Positions 1-8,613 of a DNA stretch of 64,000 nt are shown here, piece after piece. The translations under genes and the position numbers were made by a program. Source of the DNA: Demequina sediminicola (GTDB taxonomy: Bacteria; Actinomycetota; Actinomycetes; Actinomycetales; Demequinaceae). Where the stretch lies: the NCBI RefSeq assembly GCF_000975055.1, contig NZ_BBRB01000005.1, forward strand, positions 62,001 through 126,000. The letters are read 5' to 3'. Within the stretch, counting starts at the first letter, position 1; the number at the start of each line of letters is the position of its first letter. The notes under the pieces are model-generated. The model had not been told where the DNA came from. It worked only from the letters and a program-made list of their open reading frames with translations, and searched no databases.

Positions 1-1
1 T

Positions 2-169
2 AAGGAAGAAACGAAGTCGCTCACTGACGACGACAAGTCGGCCACAGACAGTGACAAGGACGCTAAGTCCGCGGATGAGTCAGGCAAGGACTCGGCTACC
101 AGTGCCGCGTCTCCGGCGGCGGCGAGTTCCGCTGAGTCCACGGACGACGACGACAAGCGTGGAAAGTAG
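2..169 (+). CDS. tatA: C-terminal tail of a Tat translocase TatA/E-type subunit (partial)
   Basis: The window opens inside a gene; the frame starting at base 2 runs 55 codons to TAG at 167-169. The visible part is only a charged tail rich in Asp, Lys, Ser and Ala, ending in a run of four Asp followed by KRGK. Such hydrophilic tails follow the amphipathic helix of actinobacterial TatA. The call rests mainly on position: tatC follows immediately, with its likely GTG start inside the last codons of this frame. The membrane helix that would prove the identity lies outside the window, so another small charged protein cannot be excluded. Confidence 0.6.
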   Translation, partial: KEETKSLTDDDKSATDSDKDAKSADESGKDSATSAASPAAASSAESTDDDDKRGK

Positions 170-956
170 CGACACACGTCGGTCTAACCCCGACGCGCGG
201 ATGCCCCTGCGCGCACATTTGCGTGAGTTCCGCAACCGGCTGATCTATGCCGCGATCGGTATTGCCGTGGGCTCAGTCATCGGTTGGTTTGTCTATGAGC
301 CGGTGTTTGAAGCGTTGCAGGCGCCCATCATTTCTGCGGCTCAAGAGCAGGATGCCCTCATCACCGTGAACTTCGCGGGACTTGCGACGGCACTGGACAT
401 GAAGATTAAGGTCTCGCTCTTCGTTGGCGTAGTGCTGTCTGCTCCGTGGTGGCTCTACCAACTATGGGCCTTCGTTGCGCCAGGACTCGTGAAGAAGGAG
501 AAGCGCTACACGGCGGGATTCCTTGCCGCAGCCATTCCACTGTTCGCGGCGGGCATCGCCTTGGCATGGTGGGTTTACCCCAAGGCTGTGAGCATCTTGA
601 CCGGGTTTACTCCGGAGGGCGGCTCGAACTTCCTCGATGCCCAGATGCTCATGACCTTCACCATGCGCCTCTTCCTCGCGTTTGGGATCGCCTTTGTGTT
701 CCCAGTGGTCATGGTGTTCTTGTCCTGGGCCGGGCTGGTACGCACCAAGACCTGGCTCAAGGGTTGGCGGTGGGCCATCGTCATCATCTTTATTGCAGCC
801 GCCATGCTGACTCCCACGCCCGATGTCGTCACGATGATGTCAATGGCGGGACCGATGGTCGCCCTGTACTTCGGCGCGATTGGGGTCGCGCGGCTCGGGG
901 AGAAGCGCCGCGACAAGAAGCGCGCCGCGGCCGCACTCGATGACGCTGAGGCATGA
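159..956 (+). CDS. tatC: Sec-independent (Tat) translocase subunit TatC
   Basis: Polytopic membrane receptor of the twin-arginine export pathway, which binds Tat signal peptides and recruits TatA. From the GTG at 159 it is 265 residues, the usual family size. It has the family HLREFRNRL motif at residues 20-28 just before the first membrane segment, a W-x-F-V-x-P-G-L motif followed by K/E residues near residue 110, and six hydrophobic segments. The GTG start overlaps the tatA stop and keeps the RRSNPDARMPL leader seen in relatives; ATG at 201 is the alternative start. The stop overlaps the next gene as ATGA, suggesting translational coupling. Confidence 0.93.
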   Translation: MESSDTRRSNPDARMPLRAHLREFRNRLIYAAIGIAVGSVIGWFVYEPVFEALQAPIISAAQEQDALITVNFAGLATALDMKIKVSLFVGVVLSAPWWLYQLWAFVAPGLVKKEKRYTAGFLAAAIPLFAAGIALAWWVYPKAVSILTGFTPEGGSNFLDAQMLMTFTMRLFLAFGIAFVFPVVMVFLSWAGLVRTKTWLKGWRWAIVIIFIAAAMLTPTPDVVTMMSMAGPMVALYFGAIGVARLGEKRRDKKRAAAALDDAEA

Positions 957-1903
957 GGCGTATTGGCTTTGCGGGTAACCCCAGCGCAGATGGTGGGGCT
1001 GCCGGCGCAGGACTAGACCATATCCAGACATTGTTGGGTGCTCGTGGGGCCACGGTCGTGGACCTCTCGGGCGATTCCTGGGGCGACACTGTGGCGCGCG
1101 TCACCGCAGCCCTCGGCGTGCACGAAGGTGTTTTATCTCATGAACATTCCTTTGATGCCCTGGTAGTTGCAGGCGGGGACGGCATGGTCCACCTCGGCCT
1201 CCAGGCTTGTGTCCCATCGGGTGTACCTCTGGGCATTGTTGCCACAGGTTCGGGTAATGACTTCGCCACGCGCATGGGGTTGGCGGTTGCGGACCCGGAG
1301 CGCGCGGTGGCAGAGATTTTCGATGGGTGGGGGTCGCCTCGCAAGGTCGACGTAGGGCACATCACGACTGCCGATGGTCACGAGCGTTGGTTCGCAGGGG
1401 TGCTGTCCGCAGGGATCGACGCCGCTATCGCGGAGCGTGCACGCCATATGACGCGGCCACGCGGCACAGCGAAGTACATTGTCGCGGTCGTGCGCGAACT
1501 GTGGGGCTACCGCCCCTATGGCATGACCATCACCGTGCGCGATGAGCGCGGCACCGAAGAGCGCATGTCCGGCACGTTCACCTTGGCCGCGGTGTCGAAC
1601 TCAGGCCTCTTGGGAGGTGGGATTCCTTTGTGCCCGCCATCGCGGACCGACGATGGCCGCCTTGAGCTGGTGCGCGCGACGCCACTCACACGGCGCGGCA
1701 TCGTGAAGATCTTTCCCCGGTTGCTTCGAGGAACCCACGTTGACGATCCCCGTGTGACGATCGGTGCCGTGTCGGAAGTGACGCTCGAAGCATCGGCCAC
1801 GGGTTTTGCCCCACCAGCGCCATCGGCCGACGGCGAGCCCGTCGGAATGCTCCCCTTGAGCGTCACCTGCGTTCCGGGTGCGCTGGCCTTGCTTGCGCCC
1901 TGA
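953..1903 (+). CDS. Diacylglycerol kinase-family lipid kinase
   Basis: 316-residue protein of the DAGK catalytic family (YegS/DgkB type), which phosphorylates diacylglycerol or a related lipid with ATP at the membrane face. The nucleotide-binding GGDG motif is at residues 74-77 (GGDGMVH, where many relatives have GGDGT), and the second conserved loop ATGSGNDFA follows at 97-105. The ATG overlaps the tatC stop by 4 bases, so it is probably co-transcribed with tatAC. In many actinobacteria a similar lipid kinase lies between tatC and helY. The exact substrate, including sphingosine-like or polyprenol lipids, cannot be told from sequence. Confidence 0.85.
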   Translation: MRRIGFAGNPSADGGAAGAGLDHIQTLLGARGATVVDLSGDSWGDTVARVTAALGVHEGVLSHEHSFDALVVAGGDGMVHLGLQACVPSGVPLGIVATGSGNDFATRMGLAVADPERAVAEIFDGWGSPRKVDVGHITTADGHERWFAGVLSAGIDAAIAERARHMTRPRGTAKYIVAVVRELWGYRPYGMTITVRDERGTEERMSGTFTLAAVSNSGLLGGGIPLCPPSRTDDGRLELVRATPLTRRGIVKIFPRLLRGTHVDDPRVTIGAVSEVTLEASATGFAPPAPSADGEPVGMLPLSVTCVPGALALLAP

Positions 1904-1960
1904 GGTCGCCTGCCCCATAACGCAGTCACGGCGATGACGGGCATCCCCGATGTGCACCGT

Positions 1961-1966
1961 TAGCCT
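1961..1966 (+). promoter_or_regulatory. Possible -10 box of a leaderless helY transcript
   Basis: TAGCCT ends six bases before the helY ATG, the spacing expected when transcription starts at or next to the initiation codon. No convincing -35 box is visible. The same arrangement precedes lnt and arsR in this window. Confidence 0.35.
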
Positions 1967-1972
1967 GGGAAC

Positions 1973-4726
1973 ATGACGTCACCTTCCGAGCGCTACGCCG
2001 CAGCACGTGCCCGCTCCCAGCGTTCGGACTTGCAGACGTTCGAAGAGTCGCTCTCCTTCCCACTGGATGGCTTCCAACGTGAGGCTTGTGAAGCAGTGGC
2101 AGACGGTAGTTCAGTCCTCGTGGCGGCACCCACAGGCGCCGGCAAGACGGTGGTGGGCGAGTTCGCAGTGAGGCATGCATTCGAACGCGGTGAAAAGGCG
2201 TTCTATACAACCCCCATCAAGGCGCTCAGCAACCAAAAGTTTCAGGAAATGCGCCGGGTGTATGGCGAGGCCAACGTGGGCCTGCTCACGGGCGATACGT
2301 CGATCAACTCCGACGCTCCCATTGTCATCATGACAACGGAAGTGCTTCGCAACATGATCTACGCGCGCTCTCGAACCCTGGACACGCTGGGCGCCGTCGT
2401 GCTCGACGAAGTGCACTACCTTGCCGACCGTTTCCGAGGCTCCGTGTGGGAGGAAGTCATCATTCACCTGGGTGCCCGCACGGCACTCATCGCGCTTTCG
2501 GCCACCGTTTCAAACGCCGAGGAGTTCGGCGCCTGGCTCACCGAGGTGCGAGGCGACACGAAAGTCGTCGTGTCAGAGCATCGGCCCGTTCCGCTATGGC
2601 CACACGTGTTGGTGCGCGAGGGCCTCTTCGATCTCTACTCTCCGGGCGTTGACCCCTTAGCTCCGGGCCCCAACCCGGCGATCAACCCTGAACTCGTCGC
2701 CGCTGCACGCCGCGAGCGCCGCGACGGACCACGCCATGGTGGCCGTGCGACCCGCGGCGGGAGGCGTCCTCAGGGGCGGCGAGCGCCACCGCGCTTCGCC
2801 GTGATTGACGTCCTCGATCGGCAAGGACTGTTGCCGGCGATCGTTTTTGTGTTCTCCCGAGCGGGATGTCAGGACGCCGTCGATCAGGTACGGGGCGCCG
2901 GGCTGACTCTCACGACCGAGGAGGAGCAACACGAGATCGCACGCATTGTCGATGAGCGCTGTGCGGCAATTCCCGCATCCGACTTGAGCGCTCTGGGATA
3001 CCTGCATTGGCGACACCACCTTGAGGCCGGTATTGCAGCTCACCACGCTGGCATGATTCCCCTCTTCAAAGAGGTCGTCGAGGAACTTTTCGCCGCTGGC
3101 CTTCTCAAGGTCGTCTATGCCACCGAGACACTCGCGCTTGGCATCAACATGCCCGCGCGTTCGGTAGTGCTGGAGAAGTTGGTGAAGTGGGACGGCCAGG
3201 GACACAAGGACCTGACGGCGGGGGAGTACACCCAGTTGACCGGACGTGCAGGTCGTCGTGGCATTGACGTCGAGGGCCATGCCGTGGTCGTGGAGCATCC
3301 TGGTTTCGATGCAGCGCAACTGGGCAACCTTGCTTCCAAGCGCACCTACCCGCTCATGTCGAGCTTCAACCCGTCGTACAACATGGCGATCAACCTCGTC
3401 GCGAGTTCCGGCGTAGAGACGGCACGCGAACTCCTCGAACTTTCCTTCGCGCAATACCAAGCGGACCAGACTGTAGTCGGCAAGGCACGGCGAGTGCGTG
3501 AAATGGATTCGACGCTCAAGGGATACCGCGATTCGGTGTCGTGCGATCGTGGTGACTTTATGGAGTACGCCGCAATACGCGAGCGTTTGAACCGGGCACA
3601 GAAGCAAGCGTCATCTCAACACAAGCGCCAGCGCCGTGAAGCCGGCGTCGAGACCCTCTCAGGCTTGCGCCGGGGCGATGTCATCAAAGTTGCGTCAGGA
3701 AAGCGCACGGGATTGGCCGTGGTCGTTCTTCCGGACCATCATGAGCATGCGCCGCGTCCCACCGTTGTCACCCAGCAAGCGCGTGTGGTGCGACTATCCG
3801 TGGCTGACCTACAGGCGGGAATACTCCCCGTGGGTGCTATCAACGTGCCCAAGAAGATCGACACCCGCAATCCCCGCCAGCGGCGTGAGATTGCGCAGGT
3901 CATGCTTGCCGCTCGGGACAGCTTCGAGGCACCCTCGGGGCGTCGTGCGGCAGCAGCGAAGGGCGGCGTACCAGCCGATGATGGTTACTCGCACCGAATC
4001 GACGAACTCCGCAGGGAGATGCGCTCTCATCCGTGCCACGAATGTCCTGAGCGCGAACAGCACGCCCGCTGGGCTGAGCGCTATCATCGCGCGTTGCGCG
4101 ACAAGGACCGTCTCACTGGTGAAATCACCCGCGCCACAGGGTCCATTGCAAAGGTCTTCGACCGCCGCTGCGCTGTGCTGCGTGAACTCGACTACCTCGC
4201 GGGCGACGGCACCGAGGCACAAGTCACCGAGTCTGGCGAGATGATGAAGCGCCTCTATTCAGAAAACGATCTCGTGATTGCAGAGTGTCTGCGCCGCGGA
4301 ATCTGGCAGGACCTCAACGCACCTGCTTTGGCCGCAGCAGTTTCGACGCTCTTGTACAACGGACGCCGTGAGGATGACAGCCGCTCGCCCAAAGTCCCCG
4401 GGGGACCGTCAGGCGTGCTGGGACGAGCACTCAACGACACCGTGCGCGTCTGGTCCCAGGTCGATGACCTGCAGAATCATCACCATTTGGGTGAACTGCC
4501 AGCGCCGCACTGGGGAATCGTGAGTGCGATTCATGCATGGGCACAAGGGCGTTCGCTCGACGTGGCGCTGAGGGACACTGAACTCGCGCCTGGTGACATG
4601 GTGCGCAACTGTAAGCAGGTCATTGATGTGCTCGACCAGGTTTCACAGGTCGCGCCGTCTGAGGAAGTGCGCACGCGCGCACGCACTGCGATCGATGCCA
4701 TGCGCCGCGGGGTTGTCGCGTACTAG
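1973..4726 (+). CDS. helY: Ski2/Mtr4-like DEAD/DEAH-box RNA helicase HelY
   Basis: 917-residue superfamily 2 helicase predicted to unwind RNA during processing or decay. Visible motifs in order: Walker A AAPTGAGKT at 51-59, TTPIKALSNQK (motif Ia) near 80, DEVH (motif II) at 145-148, SAT (motif III), HHAGMIP, the ATETLALGINMPAR segment, and QLTGRAGRRGID (motif VI). A basic Arg/Gly-rich insertion lies near residues 245-270, and a C-terminal DSHCT-like region follows. Mycobacterium tuberculosis helY is also adjacent to tatC/tatA, which supports the name. No strong Shine-Dalgarno precedes the ATG. Confidence 0.93.
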   Translation: MTSPSERYAAARARSQRSDLQTFEESLSFPLDGFQREACEAVADGSSVLVAAPTGAGKTVVGEFAVRHAFERGEKAFYTTPIKALSNQKFQEMRRVYGEANVGLLTGDTSINSDAPIVIMTTEVLRNMIYARSRTLDTLGAVVLDEVHYLADRFRGSVWEEVIIHLGARTALIALSATVSNAEEFGAWLTEVRGDTKVVVSEHRPVPLWPHVLVREGLFDLYSPGVDPLAPGPNPAINPELVAAARRERRDGPRHGGRATRGGRRPQGRRAPPRFAVIDVLDRQGLLPAIVFVFSRAGCQDAVDQVRGAGLTLTTEEEQHEIARIVDERCAAIPASDLSALGYLHWRHHLEAGIAAHHAGMIPLFKEVVEELFAAGLLKVVYATETLALGINMPARSVVLEKLVKWDGQGHKDLTAGEYTQLTGRAGRRGIDVEGHAVVVEHPGFDAAQLGNLASKRTYPLMSSFNPSYNMAINLVASSGVETARELLELSFAQYQADQTVVGKARRVREMDSTLKGYRDSVSCDRGDFMEYAAIRERLNRAQKQASSQHKRQRREAGVETLSGLRRGDVIKVASGKRTGLAVVVLPDHHEHAPRPTVVTQQARVVRLSVADLQAGILPVGAINVPKKIDTRNPRQRREIAQVMLAARDSFEAPSGRRAAAAKGGVPADDGYSHRIDELRREMRSHPCHECPEREQHARWAERYHRALRDKDRLTGEITRATGSIAKVFDRRCAVLRELDYLAGDGTEAQVTESGEMMKRLYSENDLVIAECLRRGIWQDLNAPALAAAVSTLLYNGRREDDSRSPKVPGGPSGVLGRALNDTVRVWSQVDDLQNHHHLGELPAPHWGIVSAIHAWAQGRSLDVALRDTELAPGDMVRNCKQVIDVLDQVSQVAPSEEVRTRARTAIDAMRRGVVAY

Positions 4727-4739
4727 CACCGGCACATCG

Positions 4740-4745
4740 TAGGCT
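4740..4745 (+). promoter_or_regulatory. Possible -10 box of a leaderless lnt transcript
   Basis: TAGGCT lies six bases before the lnt GTG and no ribosome-binding site is visible, consistent with a leaderless mRNA. The 12-base string gtaggctggcac around it recurs upstream of the transketolase gene at 61864-61875. Confidence 0.35.
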
Positions 4746-4751
4746 GGCACG

Positions 4752-6290
4752 GTGCTTCCTGCCCCGCTTAGAAACCTGGTTCTCGCTGTCGCGGCGGGCT
4801 TGCTCGTCAACGCCGCCTTCCCGGATCTCGGGTGGTGGTTCATGGCGTATGTGGGCGTTGCTGCGCTGTGGATGGCACTGCGATATGCGACACCCTGGAC
4901 AGGCTTCTTGCTGACTTGGGCTTTCGGGATCGCCTTCTTGCTTCCACATGTCTATTGGGCGTACACGTCGGTGGGTCTGGTTCCGTGGATTGCGCTATCC
5001 ATTGCTGAGGGCGCCTTCATTGGTCTCTTCGGCGCTGCGTGGGCACTGGTGCGGCGAGCGCCATCGAAACACACATCGGTTCCTTGGTGGTCGCCCGCGG
5101 CGTTCGCACTGCTATGGGTGGGCATGGAGCAGCTCCGCTCCATCATTCCGTTCGGAGGTTTTCCCTGGGGCCGGATTGGGTTCTCGCAAGTCGATATCCC
5201 TGTGGGCCGCTTTGCATGGCTCGGAGGAGTGCCGCTCGCGAGCTTCATGGTGGTCCTTGCTGGTGCAGCGTTGGGACTCGGTGTCGAGATGATCGTCCGC
5301 CGCCGGCTTGTCCTCGGACTAAGCGCGCCCATCGCCGCTGGCGTCGTGGTGGTGTCGGGCCTCGCTATTCCATTGAATGCGCAGGCCACAGAAGGCACAC
5401 TTAATGCCGGGTCGGTTCAGGGCAACGTCCCGAACGCGGGACTGGACGCGTTTGCACAGGCGCGGCAGGTGACGGAAAACCATCGGGATGGGACCCTGGC
5501 TCTCGTCGAATCTGACCCTGGTCCTTTGGATGTGGTGGTGTGGCCAGAAAATGCTGCCGACTACGACCCCCGTACCGACGCTGAGTCAGCCGCGATGGTG
5601 GACGAGGCGGCACAAGCGGCAGGCGTGCCCATCTTGCTGGGGACCAATGACTTCTCTCCTGAGGAGGGGCGCTACAACACGTCGTTGCTATGGGCTCCCG
5701 GCGGGGAAGTGCTCGATACATACTCGAAGCAAGTGCCTGCACCCTTTGCGGAGTACATCCCGATGCGAGATTTTGTGAGCCATTTCTCTGATGCCGTGGA
5801 TTTGGTCACGACGGAGGTCATCCCAGGTGAAGGTCCTGCCACCGTCACGCTTCCCGTCGAGGCACTAGACCGCGACGTGGTGCTCGGCACCATCATTTGC
5901 TTCGAAGTCGCGTACGACCCCATTGTCACTGAGTCTGTCGCAGAAGGTGCCGAAGTGCTCTTTGTGCAAACGAACAACGCCAATTTTGGACTGACAGCTG
6001 AGTCCACTCAGCAGCTGCAAATGTCTCAAATGCGCGCCATCGAGACTGGTCGTGCGACAGTGCAAATCTCGACGGTGGGAGTCTCAGGTGTGATCGCGCC
6101 CAACGGCCGCGTACTGGAATCCACAGAACTATTCACACCCGACCAGCTGTACGCCACGTTGCCGCTACGCTCGGAGATTACGCCAGCGGTCCAGTTCAGG
6201 GATCTGTGGCACTGGGGATTCCTGGTGCTCCCATTGCTGGTGGTGGCCGGCGCTATGACGCGAACTGTCAGAGAAAGGTATGAGTGGTGA
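4752..6290 (+). CDS. lnt: Apolipoprotein N-acyltransferase Lnt
   Basis: 512-residue membrane enzyme that transfers an acyl chain to the N-terminal cysteine of lipoproteins outside the membrane. About six hydrophobic segments occupy the first 210 residues, followed by a nitrilase-like domain. The catalytic triad is visible: Glu266 in VVWPENAAD, Lys326 in YSKQVPAPF and Cys383 in IICFEVAYD. A further hydrophobic segment ends the protein. The start is GTG at 4752, 25 bases after helY. The stop overlaps the start of ppm1 by 7 bases. In M. tuberculosis Lnt and Ppm1 are one fused protein; here they are separate but coupled. Confidence 0.94.
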   Translation: MLPAPLRNLVLAVAAGLLVNAAFPDLGWWFMAYVGVAALWMALRYATPWTGFLLTWAFGIAFLLPHVYWAYTSVGLVPWIALSIAEGAFIGLFGAAWALVRRAPSKHTSVPWWSPAAFALLWVGMEQLRSIIPFGGFPWGRIGFSQVDIPVGRFAWLGGVPLASFMVVLAGAALGLGVEMIVRRRLVLGLSAPIAAGVVVVSGLAIPLNAQATEGTLNAGSVQGNVPNAGLDAFAQARQVTENHRDGTLALVESDPGPLDVVVWPENAADYDPRTDAESAAMVDEAAQAAGVPILLGTNDFSPEEGRYNTSLLWAPGGEVLDTYSKQVPAPFAEYIPMRDFVSHFSDAVDLVTTEVIPGEGPATVTLPVEALDRDVVLGTIICFEVAYDPIVTESVAEGAEVLFVQTNNANFGLTAESTQQLQMSQMRAIETGRATVQISTVGVSGVIAPNGRVLESTELFTPDQLYATLPLRSEITPAVQFRDLWHWGFLVLPLLVVAGAMTRTVRERYEW

Positions 6291-7063
6291 AGCGAACACT
6301 CATCATCATCCCCACGTACAACGAGCGTGAATCCCTCCCTGTCCAGGTAGACGCTGTCCGCGAGGTAGCGCCCGAGGTCGACATCCTCATCGCAGACGAC
6401 AACTCGCCGGACGGCACAGGGGAGTGGGCCGATGCCCGGGCGGCCGAGGACTCCCGGGTTCATGTGCTCCATCGCCCCGGCAAGCAGGGGCTAGGTGCAG
6501 CGTATTTGGCTGGGTTTGCTTGGGGTCTCGAACGTGACTACGAGATCCTGGTCGAGATGGACGCTGACGGTTCCCATCGGGCAGAGGACCTTCCCGCAGT
6601 GCTCGCTGCCCCTGGATCATGGGATCTTGCTATTGGCTCCCGCTGGGTTCCGGGTGGGTCTGTCGTGAACTGGCCCAAGCATCGGCTCTTTCTCTCGACT
6701 AATGCGAACCGCTACGTGCGCATCATGCTCGGGGTGAAGGTGAAAGACGCGACGGCGGGATTCCGCGCCTATACAGCCGATGTGTTGCGCGCTCTGGATC
6801 TCGATCAGGTCGAATCGCAGGGCTACTGCTTCCAAATTGACATGGCTTGGCGTGTAGCGAAAGCCGGAGGCGCAATCGCAGAGGTGCCGATCACCTTTGT
6901 TGAACGCGAACAAGGGGTCTCAAAGATGAGCGGAGACATCATTCGCGAGGCACTGGTGAAAACTACTGTGTGGGGAATAAAAGAACGCACGGCGCGCGTG
7001 CGCCGTGCGTTCAGTCGAAATGGTGCAGAGTCAGCCGAGGCGACCCGCGCGAAGCAACTGTAG
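6284..7063 (+). CDS. ppm1: Polyprenol monophosphomannose synthase (GT2 family)
   Basis: 259-residue dolichol-phosphate-mannose-synthase-like glycosyltransferase. The family moves mannose from GDP-mannose to polyprenyl phosphate for mannosylation of lipoglycans and exported proteins. The GT2 fold is marked by IIIPTYNERESL at the N-terminus, DDNSPDGTGEW, the metal-binding EMDADGSH segment near residue 90, and RxG-rich motifs downstream. It has no added C-terminal membrane domain. The start is GTG at 6284 (or GTG 6287), overlapping the lnt stop. The last 33 bases overlap the end of convergent rbpA. Confidence 0.92.
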   Translation: MVKRTLIIIPTYNERESLPVQVDAVREVAPEVDILIADDNSPDGTGEWADARAAEDSRVHVLHRPGKQGLGAAYLAGFAWGLERDYEILVEMDADGSHRAEDLPAVLAAPGSWDLAIGSRWVPGGSVVNWPKHRLFLSTNANRYVRIMLGVKVKDATAGFRAYTADVLRALDLDQVESQGYCFQIDMAWRVAKAGGAIAEVPITFVEREQGVSKMSGDIIREALVKTTVWGIKERTARVRRAFSRNGAESAEATRAKQL

Positions 7064-7366
7064 ACGTTCGTCCAGCAGTTCCTCGAGCTCTGGAATGGTG
7101 CGGCGTTCGAGCAGCATGTCCCAGTGGGTGCGCTGGGTCTTGGTGTTCTCGTCTGCGGGACGGTCGCCGTCACGCAGCAGAGCAAGGGCGCCACAGTGGC
7201 ATTCCCAGGACAGCGGCACATCGGCCTCTACCGAGAATGGCAACGTGACAATGTGCCCGTTGGGGCAGTCGTAGTGGACGTCGCGGCGGTCCGCGAGTTC
7301 CGCGTGAGACGGTGTTTCCATACTCTGCGTCCCTAGACGCATACCGCGCAATGCTCGATCAGCCAT
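7031..7366 (-). CDS. rbpA: RNA polymerase-binding protein RbpA
   Basis: 111-residue actinobacterial RbpA, which binds the primary sigma factor and promoter DNA and stabilises open complexes. The N-terminal tail carries RALRGMRLGTQSME. The central zinc-binding core has Cys34, His38, Cys56 and Cys58 (HYDCPNGH and WECHCG). The C-terminal sigma-interaction segment is RTHWDMLLERRTIPELEELLDERL. The ATG has a good ribosome site (GGGAGG, four bases upstream). Its 3' end overlaps ppm1 tail to tail. A sigma-R-like promoter lies about 50 bases upstream. Confidence 0.97.
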   Translation of the reverse strand: MADRALRGMRLGTQSMETPSHAELADRRDVHYDCPNGHIVTLPFSVEADVPLSWECHCGALALLRDGDRPADENTKTQRTHWDMLLERRTIPELEELLDERLQLLRAGRLG

Positions 7367-7416
7367 GTCAGCCTCCCTAGAAGTCGTCAGGCGGGGTGGT
7401 GCCTGCTACTGAATGG

Positions 7417-7442
7417 AACGAGCCTGATGGGCTAAATGTTCC
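7417..7442 (-). promoter_or_regulatory. Sigma-R/sigma-H-type promoter for rbpA
   Basis: Read on the minus strand this is GGGAAC (including base 7443), an 18-base spacer, then GTT. The redox-stress sigma factor consensus of actinobacteria (Streptomyces SigR, mycobacterial SigH) is GGAAT or GGAAC, 18-19 bases, GTT. The element points at rbpA and would start transcription roughly 40-45 bases before its ATG. rbpA is a known SigR target in Streptomyces coelicolor, so site and gene agree. The match is by eye. Confidence 0.6.
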
Positions 7443-7500
7443 CGTGATCGGTGACTTCTCAGCGGCGTATGCCGAGGTATCTCGCCAACTATTGACGACG

Positions 7501-8613
7501 CTACCGGGTGGACGTGATTTCTGCAGGCTGATGCGGATCGGGATGTGCAGCAGCTTCGACCGGGAACATCTTTGGCCTGAGCCACAAGGTTACATAGACC
7601 AATCCCACCAGGACGGGCACCTCGATCAGCGGTCCTACAACACCCGCCAAGGCCTCACCACTTGACGCGCCGAACGTACCGATGGCAACTGCGATGGCGA
7701 GTTCAAAGTTGTTGCCCGCCGCTGTAAAGGCGAGCGTCGTTGTCCGTGCGTAACCCAAGCCGAGTGCGCGCCCGGTGATCATGCCGAGCGCCCACATGAT
7801 GGCGAAGTAGCACAAGAGTGGAATGGCAATGCGCACAACGTCCCAAGGATTCGCGACGACTTGCTCGCCTTGGAGAACGAATAGCAACACGATGGTGAAG
7901 AGCAGCCCGTAGAGTGCCCACGGCGAGATTCGGGGGAGGTACTTTTCTTCGTACCATTCACGCCCCTTGACGCGCTCGCCGATGGCGCGGGAGGCAAAAC
8001 CCAGCGCCAGTGGCACGCCCAAGAACACCAGCACGTTCAATGCAATTGTGCCTATGGAGGCATCTAGACCCTGCGTATCGAGGCCGAGCCAACCCGGTAG
8101 AACAGTCAGGTAGAACCAGCCAAGCACAGAGAACGCCACCACTTGGAAGACGGAGTTGATCGCTACCAGCACGGCTGCGGCCTCACGGTCACCGCACGCG
8201 AGGTCGTTCCAAATGACGACCATAGCGATGCAGCGGGCGAGTCCCACGATGATGAGCCCGGTCCGGTATTCCGGCAGGTCCGGGAGAAAGGTCCACGCGA
8301 GGGTAAACATGACCATCGGGCCTACGACCCAGTTCAAGACCAGCGAGGAGGTCAGCAGCTTTTTGTCTCCCGTGACCGCCGCGACTTTGTCGTAGCGGAC
8401 CTTGGCCAGGACCGGGTACATCATCACGAGTAGGCCGATGGCGATCGGAATGGAGATCCCCGCAACCTCCATCGACTCCAGCAGGTCGGAGAGCGCCGGG
8501 ACAAAGTGTCCAAGTGCTACACCTGCCACCATCGCGAGGCCAATCCATAGCGGGAGCCACTTGTCGAGGGCGGAGAGCTTCCCCGGGTGTGTGGTGACTG
8601 CTGCGGTACTCAT
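7501..8613 (-). CDS. acr3: ACR3-family arsenite efflux permease
   Basis: 370-residue membrane carrier of the ACR3/BASS superfamily that exports arsenite using the membrane potential. About ten hydrophobic segments are visible, with the family segment GLARCIAMVVIWNDLACG (conserved cysteine used for As(III)) near residue 130 and MMYPVLAKVRYDK near residue 65. The ATG overlaps the arsC stop as ATGA, so reductase and pump are translated together: ArsC makes arsenite, Acr3 removes it. An alternative starting name is arsB, but sequence type is ACR3. Confidence 0.95.
   Translation of the reverse strand: MSTAAVTTHPGKLSALDKWLPLWIGLAMVAGVALGHFVPALSDLLESMEVAGISIPIAIGLLVMMYPVLAKVRYDKVAAVTGDKKLLTSSLVLNWVVGPMVMFTLAWTFLPDLPEYRTGLIIVGLARCIAMVVIWNDLACGDREAAAVLVAINSVFQVVAFSVLGWFYLTVLPGWLGLDTQGLDASIGTIALNVLVFLGVPLALGFASRAIGERVKGREWYEEKYLPRISPWALYGLLFTIVLLFVLQGEQVVANPWDVVRIAIPLLCYFAIMWALGMITGRALGLGYARTTTLAFTAAGNNFELAIAVAIGTFGASSGEALAGVVGPLIEVPVLVGLVYVTLWLRPKMFPVEAAAHPDPHQPAEITSTR

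Noticed and set aside
2657-3607. 316-codon open frame antisense to helY
   Set aside because: Shadow frame of a high-GC gene; the plus-strand helicase motifs fully explain the region.
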